Assembly: GCF_010093595.1 (NCBI RefSeq)
Contig: NW_022985445.1
Coordinates: 651,106-715,105, forward strand
Direction of reading: 5' to 3'
DNA: 64,000 nt
Source: Mytilinidion resinicola
Lineage: Eukaryota > Ascomycota > Dothideomycetes > Mytilinidiales > Mytilinidiaceae
Each line of letters starts with the position of its first letter. The first letter of the stretch is position 1. A program made the position numbers and the translations under genes. Under the pieces are notes generated by a model. It was not told the origin of the DNA. It did not search any database and saw only the letters and a list, made by a program, of their open reading frames with translations. This document shows positions 55,678 through 64,000 of this stretch, in pieces.

Positions 55678-56410
55678 ATGGCTCCTCCTCCTGCTGCTAA
55701 AGCTGCGCAAAAAGGCGACATGGGCCCCCCCAAAACCATACTCAAGAAAACCACTACTAAAGAGACAGCCACTCGCTCAGCAGGCATTCAGAGAGCTCGC
55801 GTCGAGAAATTCACTCAAGAGCAAGAGATCGATGAAGTCGAAACAGACACCGACAGCCCTATGGTTGAAACGCAATCGAGTTCCCTAGGATCGCAGGGTG
55901 ATCCCCTTCAAGAGCTGTTCGCAAGGATGAGACGGGACGTAAGTCTGATATACATATTATGACCTCTCAACCATACTTCTATGCCTGGTCATATTCATCC
56001 CAAATATCCACTCTCGCCATCACCTTTGGTCTCCATACCACAGCTAACCCTCCCCTCTTCTCTTCCAGCGCGACAATCGCAAGAAAAACTCGCGCGCAAA
56101 ACTACGCTCAGCCCACGACGCTCGCGTCACCAAAACCCGCACAACCATCACAACCTTCTTCGACGACCACGACAAAGCCCTGTACGTCCACCACTGGCCC
56201 CATTCATCCACCTCCCCCCGTAATCTGACCCTCCCCAGCACCGAAGCCCGCCAAGCCCACACAACCCGCCTCCACGAGCTCCTCGCCCGCAAAACCGCCC
56301 TCGAAGCCAAGATGGCCAGCTGCGTGCGCCGGCTGCGAGACGGCTACGTCGCGCATTCCAAGGACCTGCAGCTGGTGCTAGATGCGCGGATTGGGCAGCT
56401 TACGGGATGA
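55678..56410 (+). CDS. Small coiled-coil protein, function unknown
   Basis: Predicted protein of about 181 aa from exons 55678-55938, 56069-56181 and 56239-56410, with introns of 130 and 57 nt. The frame is continuous across all junctions and gives LQELFARMRRDRDNRKKN, TTITTFFDDHDKAL, HTTRLHELLARKTALEAKM and CVRRLRDGYVAHSKDLQL, a long, charged coiled coil after a Thr/Lys-rich N-tail. The N-tail motif GPPKTILKKTTTKE is like a basic localisation signal. I do not recognise it; a chromosome-associated or SPB-type adaptor is possible but unsupported. It is divergent from PXR1 (192 bp), an arrangement often seen for housekeeping genes. Confidence 0.6.
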
Positions 56411-57097
56411 AGTCTGTATCCACAAGCATCCAGTGCTTACTACCCCGCCTACGCTTTGCTATCGCCCGACAAATTCACGCTACTAGAGTTGTTAGTAGGT
56501 TTGAAGTATGGTACTAATCGTACTGGGCGCTAGCTAGTGTTTCAGGAACTGGGACTGATTCATATGTCCGTATGATCGTGTTGCTATGTTCCGGGGGGGT
56601 GTGAGCAGAATTTAAGGTTGTAAGACGCTTATCTGAGGGTACGGATATATCTGACTTGCGGATGCGAGATTGGAGAGATTGGTGTGTGGAGTTTATGATC
56701 TAGGAGTTTATGATTACGGGGATCTGGGTGCGGCTGCGTTTCAGATGCAGAATCTCAAATTATGCTACGAAAAATGGGTAAGATCGCAAGCAAATGATTA
56801 GCTTAGCTATGTTACTGAAAATGATGTAGTTACAGAATAATGATAATTACTACTATTAGTCCTACTACCCACTCACAAGTTGCCTTGTCTCTAGCATGAT
56901 TCTAATCTCAAAGTCTACCCTTGTATTTATACACCAGACCAGTTCTACTGGCATACTAAACAAGGAACCAGAATCAAACCTTAGTAAAGTACAGTACGAG
57001 TACGAAAACGAACCCCAAGACGCCCGCTAGAAAAAAAGCGCGCGAAGAAAAATCGAGGTGTCCTGATATATACAACATGATTGACGGAAGAATAAGT
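56411..57097. other. Intergenic, convergent 3' ends
   Basis: AT-rich spacer, no gene seen. Confidence 0.5.
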
Positions 57098-58903
57098 TTA
57101 CGTTCTCCAGAACTTCCAGCCCTCTCGGACTTCCTTAGCGACGCGTTGTCTCGAGCTAGCCACCCCAACCAACCGCTCAATGCCCTCGTTGCCTTCGGCG
57201 CGGAGGAACTTCTCCTGGTCAATCTCCTCGCCGCCGTCTTCCTCGTTTCCGTTGTGGAGAACGGCAGGCCAGAGCACGCCCACGCCATCGCCAGCAAGCG
57301 TGGTCTCGAACTTCTCAAAACCCTCGGTCTCAAGCGCGATTTCAAGGGTGTCGAGGATGTTGTGGGTGGTGGGTGGCTCAGACACCGCCGAGTCTATTTC
57401 GCAGTCGTCTTCGTCTGATTCGATTGTGGAGATGGAATGTGGAGCGCGAGGAGGGGGTTGAGGCTTCAGAATAGTGATGGCGCAGCCACCTCCGCCCGCA
57501 CCAGTCAGTTTGGTCCAGCCAATGCCGGTGTGGTCGATCAGTTCGCGGATGCGCTCGAGCTTGGGGTGAGAGACGCCAAGAGAGACGAGGAGACCGTGGT
57601 TGATAGTGATAAGCTCGCCCAGGTGCTGTAGAGTGGCTGGGTGGGTAGGATCGAAGTCGGGAGAAGTGATCAGGGCATGCGCGGATTCTGTCACGTGGTC
57701 GATGCTGTCGAGGAGGTTCTCGGTGATGCGTGGGTGCGCAGCTTTGAGCTTTGCGACCTTTGCGACTTCGGTTGCAGTGCTTCGCGATTGGCGCGTGTTG
57801 ACTAAAAGGAGAGGGAGCTCTGGAAAATTGCGGAGTGGGACCACGACAGGAGGCTTGTTGTAATCTGCCCGTTTGAATAACACGGCTTTGCCTCCCGCAG
57901 AGACGGTGTTATCCACTCCGGAGGGGTTGCCGTGAATGCACATCTCGCCAACAAATGCCCAGCGGTTGATGCGCTCGATCTGGAGGGCGCATTCTTGCGG
58001 AGGTTGGTCCTGGTGGGGTCCGCTGAGAGCCCGGATTTGGAGAAGCAGTGCTGCACTAAGACAGACGGCAATGGTAGCACTACTGCCCAAGCCAGCGCCA
58101 ATTGGGATTGTGGAGCGGAGAGTATATATGCAGGGCGCGGACTTTTGCGACCCTAGGGAGAGGAAAAGGTACAAGAAGGACGAGGCCGAAGACTGGTGTC
58201 TCTTTCGATCCGACTCGGGGAGCTTTGTAGAGACGCATGCGATGAATGGCTGCATGGCAGCCACGAGATCAGGGTCGAGGGAGGTGACGAGATCGTAGTA
58301 ATACTTCTTCTTCTTGGGATGGGAAAAGGCGGCCCATGGCAGGTCGTCTATATTCCAGGCATGGTCCAGACTGATGTCCGGGAATCGCAGAGTGACCGTT
58401 CGTCGCGACTTGGAGAGGAAGCTAACGTGGAGGTAGGAACGCAAGGAGATTGAAGCCGCAATCGCAGCCTAACCAGTGTCAGTTGAGACGCGACCCCGTC
58501 AATTGAGGACACTCACTTTGCCGTGAACCACGGCATGCTCGCCGTACACGATGACCTTCCCTGGCGCGGAGACCATGAAGGGGGGCATCATGGGCACGGA
58601 GGGTCTCCGAATGTGTATAGGGCGAACGGGCTGGACTTGGAGGCTGTTGACCTTGGACACGCCGGAGCGGTCAGGCAGCGTAAGATTTGGGGCCATGATG
58701 TCGTCGATGGGCGAGGGAGGTTCTGGCGTCTGGGTGCCGTTGCTCACGGTGGAGGGCGAGTCCGAGTTCCTTTCTTCTTGGTCGGACTGCTGCGACTTTT
58801 GCGAGTGCTGACGGCTGTGGCCATCGGATTGGCCCCTGCGCCGCAATGGAGAAGTGGTCGTCATGTCGGCGCGCAACTGGGTCGGGTAGCCGCTGTGGAG
58901 CAT
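57098..58903 (-). CDS. ERG12: Mevalonate kinase
   Basis: GHMP-family kinase of about 585 aa phosphorylating mevalonate in the isoprenoid/ergosterol pathway. Exons 58903-58517 and 58468-57098 flank a 48-nt intron that splits VSAPGKVIVYGEHAVVHGK from AAIAASISLRSY. Motif 2 (IPIGAGLGSSATIAVCLS) binds ATP; GNPSGVDNTVSAGG follows, and motif 3 is KLTGAGGGGCAITIL. The first ~115 residues are Ser/Gln/Pro-rich and poorly conserved, and in-frame ATGs at 58864 and 58696 are alternative starts, so the protein could be ~70 residues shorter. A 29-residue acidic insert (ESDEDDCEID) follows motif 3. Ste24, which handles isoprenoid-modified proteins, is the next gene. Confidence 0.94.
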
Positions 58904-60739
58904 CAGTTCGACGGCGGAGTGCGCGTGTATTGTAGGAGAGGCGGAGCGGGCGAAGGAGTGAATAGGAGTGGTGATGCTAGCTGGGAAATGTAAAGGCTAA
59001 TCGTCAGTGTACTGTACCCAAACCGGGTTCGAGGCGGCCCTTTTGAAGGCAGTGATCGCCGACAGGGATAGGCTTCTGCTGCAGGAACGATCCCCACACA
59101 GTCGGAGCCGTCCACTGTTTCAAAGCTTCGTCTGACAGCCGTTGGGTGGCTGGTGAGATCTTTCTCACGGTGGACAAGAAAGTGCAGAGGGGCGACGTTT
59201 CGCAGTAGGATTGCAGTACAAAGGCCTCGGGGGCTCAGCTGGGGACGGTGCGTCTTTTGTTACAGCCCCAGTGCTATTGGCCGCGTGTTCCTGCGCTCGC
59301 CCCTGCCCGTTATATTCCCTCGTTGCCAAAAGAGACGACACAGCGGATACACCGGCACGAGCCGATATCTGGCTATCTGCCTCCAGGGCTGACACCGCCC
59401 TCAACTCCATGGTGTCTGAGAGAGTTCACAACATGATGTTCCATGCTGTGCTTCCACGAATACACCAGTCCACGGGCCATGACGCGTGCAAAGGTACAAA
59501 GAGACACCAGCACGGAAACTAGCCCTATGATTTATAAATACCATGGTCACGTGATGCGAGGTGGGATGCTCACAATGCCCCGTTGTTGGGCCTGGCCTAT
59601 AGCGGGGCTGACAGGCTACTAGGATTGGCAAGGGAATCTTCGACACAACCTCTGTTGCCATACACCCTACAATTCTACCTGCACGTGATGCTGTCTCGTC
59701 TGCCACCTTCTCACCCATATCTCAATTTGCGTCAGGTTTCGCCCCTGATCGATTATGCTTGCCTCTTCCAAGTCGTGAGATTGTTGCGAATAAGGCGAAT
59801 GTGGTTCTTACAATGATGCAAAACATTACGACAGGTATAGGAAGTGGACTGGCCATCTCTGGGAGCACAAAGGTGACTGGTGGGTGTCTGGTGAAACGAG
59901 GTGCTGGGTAGCCATGGTCAATTGTGCTAGATGGCGGTAGTCTCGTCTGGTTTCTGTGCCGTCTGTACAAGGTGTCTCGTTATATCCCTGTCACCTCTTT
60001 CTGGAATATCAGCAATTTACATTCGGCTCTTCTAGCCTAGTTCCCACTTTGAAATCCTACTAATTATACGTGGCATAAGCTAGGGCGGCACTAGATTCTA
60101 GAGCTTCACTTCCCCATAAAAGATCCCATTGCAGGTTCGTGCTCGCTCCTATACCACTAGTGATGGTGCTTTATGACATTTGTCGATAATATTTGAGCAT
60201 CATCTCCGGGCACCGCCGCCTGAGGTAACCCAACAAGTTCACAGGCCGTTAAGAATGATAGAGATGCGTTTCGTTCAGAGCTTCGAAAAACATATTGATA
60301 TAATCCGATCGGTAGCAGACTATTGCATCTTTGTCCACGTGATGCTTAATAACCGCCCTTGGTGACAATGCAGGCCAAAAGCGCCCGAAACGCGTCGTGG
60401 ACTTTCAATCGAGTCCTAATACTGCTCGGGAATATGCAAGGACTTCAGGATCACAAAAAATGTGTAGAAATTCTGACTGTTGAGTTCTGTGAATGTGTGG
60501 TGTTTTTCCCTGTGACCACTGCCCTTGAGCCCGTCAAACTCGTTCCTGACTTAATCCCCGAATAATAAGCCTGGATACGACATCTGATTGGCCGTTTTTA
60601 TCTGTTTCAGATAACTGTGTGACAGCCCTGCCGCCTTGTCAGCGGGCCACGCCGGCCCCTCAAGTCTCGGAAACGGGAAACAGTGTCCTCACCTAGGCGC
60701 TGGCGATAGTTCATACCCTCACCAACTTTATCACTGAAC
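58904..60739. promoter_or_regulatory. Divergent intergenic, mevalonate kinase / Ste24, 1.8 kb
   Basis: Long upstream region shared by two outward-facing genes. No credible ORF; the many short ORFs (up to 103 codons, for example 59211-59522) have no features. Confidence 0.5.
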
Positions 60740-62270
60740 ATGATTCAGTCCTTTCTCCAGGTAATTATGCACCCCACTGCGCGCAATGGAACATCGCTAA
60801 CTCTCCACAGCGTCTAGCACGCTGGCTGGACCGCCCATTCTTCCCGTGGAAGAAGCTGGTCATCGGCTTCTCACTCGCGGAATTCGCTCTCGAGAATTGG
60901 CTTCTTTTCCGCCAGTACCGCGTTCTATCCAAGACTTCCCAGCCCAAAGCCTTGGAAAACGAAATTGATAAGCCTACCTTCAATAAGAGCCAGGTTCGTC
61001 TCAACAATCTGATGTTGCTGCCTCACGCTGACCTGGGTCTTTATAGGAATATGGCCGCGCCAAAGCCAAGTTCGGCTTCTTCTCATCCCTCTTCAACCAA
61101 GCCAAGGGCCTCGCTGTGATCTGGTACGATGTCTATCCCAAGGTTTGGGCCGTCGCCGGCCTACTCCTTACCCGCTACGCGCCGGAACGCTTCTCGGGAG
61201 AAATCACACAATCACTCGTCTTCGTCTTCCTATTCAGCCTCATAGATACCTTTGCCGGCATGCCCTTCTCATACTACCACAGCTTCGTTCTGGAGCAGAA
61301 GTTTGGCTTCAACAAGATGACGGTCAAGCTCTGGATAACGGACATGCTCAAGAGTCAGGCGCTTACCATTGCCTTTGGTGTCCCTATCGGCAGTGCTTTC
61401 TTGTCCATTATCAAAAAGACTGGTCAGGGCTTCTTCTATTACCTGTGGGTTTTCATGCTAGTAGTCCAGGTCTCCGCGATTACTATCTACCCTATCTTCA
61501 TTGTCCCGCTGTTCAACAAGCTCGAGCCGCTGAAGGCAGGTGCACTGAAAGACGGCGTAGAAGCACTTGCCTCTAAACTCCAATTTCCATTGGGTGAACT
61601 ACAAGTCATTGATGGTAGCAAGCGGAGCTCTCATAGCAATGCCTATTTCACTGGACTTCCGTGGAAAAAGAAGATTGTTATCTACGACACTCTTCTAGAG
61701 AAGAGCTCTGACAAGGAAGTCGAGGCTGTCCTCGCACACGAACTTGGTCACTGGAAAATGGGGCACACTACAAAGCTTCTCCTGATCAGCCAGGTTCATT
61801 TGTTTTACACATTCTCTCTATTCTCCGTCTTCATCAACAATAACTCGCTCTACGAGTCCTTTGGTTTCCACAAGCAGCGTCCTGTTTTCATCGGTTTCCT
61901 GCTCTTCAATGAGATACTCTCGCCAACTGATTCAATGATCAAGCTGATAATGAACATCTTGACTCGGAGCATGGAGTATGAAGCTGGTATGCTGGTTTTC
62001 GAAGATACTCATTGAATCGCGCTAACTTTTTCTCCAGATGCGTTCGCCGTCAAGCTAGGCTATAGCGCGGAGCTTGGCTCTTCGTTGATCAAGCTTCAAA
62101 TCCAAAACCTGTCGAGCATGGACGCGGATTGGCTGTACTCGAGTTTCCACTACTCTCATCCCATCTTGACTGAGCGGTTGAAGGCGATGAGCTGGGTCAG
62201 CGAGTCGAAGGTGGTGGATAAATCGGCGGATAATGAGAAACCCTTGCAGGCGAATGATATAGAGCTGTAG
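60740..62270 (+). CDS. STE24: CAAX prenyl protease 1, Ste24-like
   Basis: ER-membrane zinc metalloprotease of about 458 aa (yeast Ste24 is 453) that removes the AAX tripeptide from prenylated CAAX proteins and clears clogged translocons. Exons are 60740-60760 (21 nt, MIQSFLQ), 60811-60993, 61047-61986 and 62038-62270. Catalytic HELGH is His299-Glu300-His303 within VLAHELGHWKMGHT; the third zinc ligand Glu is in the SMEYEADAF region, made by splicing exons 3 and 4. About seven hydrophobic segments are visible. The last exon adds LSSMDADWLYSSFHYSHP and HPILTERL, typical of the family. The C-terminal EL tail is not an obvious ER signal. Confidence 0.96.
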
Positions 62271-62446
62271 TCCTGGACCATGGTTTGGAGATGAAGCAGG
62301 TGTCCAGCTTCCAAAATATTGGAATTAAAAGCCGCTTTGGCATCGATTTGCAACGCCGCCTAATACTCACAACCCTTTGCGTGATCTTGCCGTGCCATAT
62401 CGCCGAATTGTGTCGTTATAGTACTGCCAACCTCGATTTTGAAGTC

Positions 62447-63031
62447 TCAGCCCTGCGTTTTCGCCTTCTTCTGCCTCAGCATTTCTTTCTCTCTCTTTTT
62501 CTTCTCCTCCCGTTCTTTCTTCGCTTTCTTCCTGGCCGCCTTATCCAGTTTCGGTACCTCCACATGCTCCACAACCACCGGCTCCTCAACCCCATCGGCC
62601 ACAAAGTTCGATCTATCCTCGATCTCCCCAATTATCGGCCCCTGCTCTCTCTGATACTCCTCAATATCCTGCCAGCCTTCCTCAGCCTGCTTCACCGTCC
62701 TCTTCCCATTCAGCGCCTTGCCCACCACTGCATCCTCTAGTCCAGCTTCTGCTCCAGCTTTCGCATCTTCTTCTTCCAGCACCTCCAAATCTGGTTCCAT
62801 GTGCTCGCCCCGCAACCCAGCTTCCACGCGCCTCAGGTTGTGTAGCACGACACCACCCATTGGGCCAGCAGAGGTCGCGAACTGCACGCCTGCTGTGCTG
62901 AGAAGGCCGTCTGGGTGTAAATGGGGAGATGTTTCGGTTGCGACAAGGTAGGCGGTGAGGAGGGAGTGCGCTTCAGTGGTGGAGAGTGGCCGCGAGGCGT
63001 GCGCGCGGTGAGGAGGGTGTGCGGTTTCCAT
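62447..63031 (-). CDS. Candidate RNA polymerase I subunit Rpa14-like protein
   Basis: Intron-less 194-aa protein. Residues ~15-35 (LSTTEAHSLLTAYLVATE) and ~58-80 (GGVVLHNLRRVEAGLRGEHM) resemble the two short conserved helices of fungal Rpa14 (A14), STDEVLQFLESFI and LKRIQRDFKGLPP in yeast, which form the Rpb4-like partner of Rpa43 in Pol I. The C-terminal third is a strongly basic coiled coil (DKAARKKAKKEREEKKKREK) suited to nucleolar localisation. The likeness is by eye only and the family is poorly conserved. It converges with Ste24 (176 bp between stops) and is divergent from bL34m over 261 bp. Confidence 0.5.
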   Translation of the reverse strand: METAHPPHRAHASRPLSTTEAHSLLTAYLVATETSPHLHPDGLLSTAGVQFATSAGPMGGVVLHNLRRVEAGLRGEHMEPDLEVLEEEDAKAGAEAGLEDAVVGKALNGKRTVKQAEEGWQDIEEYQREQGPIIGEIEDRSNFVADGVEEPVVVEHVEVPKLDKAARKKAKKEREEKKKREKEMLRQKKAKTQG

Positions 63032-63292
63032 TTTGTGAAATTATCCTAGGTAGAAAAAGCTTTTGAAGTATAGCCAGGCCGATTTGCGCGTGGTATTCAA
63101 GAAATACGTGTGGGTGATGTGTCGGGAGTGCAAACAAAAAAGTCGAAGACCAGGTTCCGTAGAAATTTTGGTGCTTGGCCCTTTTCGACCTCGAACTTCG
63201 GGAGAGCGACCTCCACATCCATAAATCAACGACACCCATCCACACGCTCACTCTACCACCCCAATCCACAAGCGAGGGCTCCATCACACACC
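63032..63292. promoter_or_regulatory. Bidirectional promoter, Rpa14-like / bL34m
   Basis: Compact 261-bp region between two outward-facing start codons; both products serve ribosome production if the Rpa14 call holds. No motif was identified with confidence. Confidence 0.45.
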
Positions 63293-63729
63293 ATGCAGTC
63301 TCTACGCTGCGTCCGCCTTCTCGCGCGCCCAACATCTCGAATCTCAACGCCGCAAACGTACTGCTCTCCCGTCCGTCTCATCAGCCCCCAGACTAACAGC
63401 ACACCAGCATTGTCACATCTCGAGCCTTCTCTCTCCTCTCTCCGCGCCGTCCTCAGCTTCTCCCTTGCTCCTGCAACGCGATCACACCCTCTACAACTCC
63501 CTCCGCCGTCACGGCCGCCGACGGCACCGTGCTCGACCTCCTCCCGAAGATATCTGCGCATCCTTCCCTGGTATCGTCGCAGGTGCGATGTGGGCCCCGA
63601 GATACGTTTAGTCCGAGTCACCGGGTGCGGAAGCGGAGACATGGGTTTCTGGCACGGCTGAGGAGTCGGGGCGGGCGGAAGATTTTGATGAGGAGGAAGT
63701 TGAAGGGGAGGCAGGCGCTGACGCATTAG
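63293..63729 (+). CDS. Mitochondrial ribosomal protein bL34m
   Basis: Protein of about 128 aa, precursor of the large-subunit mitochondrial ribosomal protein bL34. Exons 63293-63357 and 63408-63729 flank a 50-nt intron (GTACTG...CTAAC...CCAG). The apparent frame change between the N-terminus and the L34 domain disappears after splicing, giving MQSLRCVRLLARPTSR...TIVTSRAFSLL as a basic presequence. The C-terminal L34 signature is VRKRRHGFLARLRSRGGRKI followed by LMRRKLKGRQALTH. It has an extended linker (LDLLPKISAHPSLVSSQ) typical of fungal mitochondrial members. Confidence 0.93.
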
Positions 63730-64000
63730 TGCGGTGTTTACTGTTTCAAGAAAGGCAGGATATTACTCGAGGGGTTGAAGATAGCATTGTTCAATTTCCG
63801 CATATTAGGTGCGCGAGTGTATATCAGGAAGCGGTGTATTATACGGGCATATTGGTCCTCCTCCACAAGCATCCTTTTCGAATTCAGAAATAGGTGATAT
63901 ATGGACGTTGTTTGGAGCTACGGAAGACTATGAGCTGAGCGTGAATTGAATACTCGCAGTTGGTCGCGTAAGATTATTGAACTACGATGGGTCCACGCGG

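Noticed and set aside
63293..63661. Frameshifted or broken mitochondrial L34 gene
   Set aside because: A 50-nt GT-AG intron with a CTAAC branch site (63358-63407) restores one frame and a typical presequence.

Overview
The window is a gene-dense piece of nuclear DNA from a filamentous ascomycete (Pezizomycotina). The evidence is short 46-95 nt introns with GTAAGT-like donors and CTAAC branch sites, a fungal Zn2Cys6 regulator, fungal P450s, DUF7730/F-box-like proteins, and vacuolar transporters of the Avt3 and Vhc1 types. Class Dothideomycetes is my best guess from the accessory proteins, but the sequence alone does not prove it. I reconstructed 27 protein-coding genes with about 50 introns by matching splice sites to conserved protein blocks. 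No rRNA, convincing tRNA or CRISPR array is present.

Layout: 0-9.5 kb holds a P450, then a divergent pair of vacuolar transporters (Avt3-like amino acid exporter, minus; Vhc1-like cation-chloride cotransporter, plus). 10-15 kb is a small metabolic island: secreted or membrane-anchored SGNH/GDSL hydrolase, a second P450, and a PRISE-type short-chain reductase convergent with it. 15-18.3 kb has no credible gene but carries a pol III-like element and a C-rich leader-like tract. 18-32 kb, all on the minus strand, holds a single-pass membrane protein, a Yor1-type ABCC transporter, a Zn2Cys6 regulator with its zinc cluster in mid-protein, and a BCS1-like AAA ATPase. 32.7-39.2 kb holds ornithine aminotransferase, an ER J-protein, a PRA1-family protein, and a disordered protein starting only 26 nt after the PRA1 stop. 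39.7-44 kb holds an F-box-like orphan, a TE-like or odd-composition spacer, and an INSIG protein.

From 44 to 64 kb housekeeping genes dominate: eIF2 gamma, an M20 metallopeptidase, a THOC5-like protein, an unknown protein, a DUF7730 protein, PXR1, an unknown coiled-coil protein, mevalonate kinase, CAAX protease Ste24, a candidate Rpa14-like Pol I subunit, and mitochondrial bL34m. The 48.5-50.3 kb gap contains a 229-bp MITE with 28-nt inverted ends flanked by TA; a related solo end lies at 20.2 kb.

Functional themes are inferred. Avt3 and Vhc1 share one promoter and probably both act at the vacuole. Mevalonate kinase feeds the isoprenoid pathway and Ste24 (next gene) processes prenylated proteins. 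Rpa14-like and bL34m share a 261-bp bidirectional promoter. I did not find a convincing new defence-like or otherwise unprecedented system. The most interesting structural signals are the MITE family, two tRNA-like pol III elements, the PRA1/disordered-protein tandem, and three GC-AG introns that all use a GCAAGT donor.
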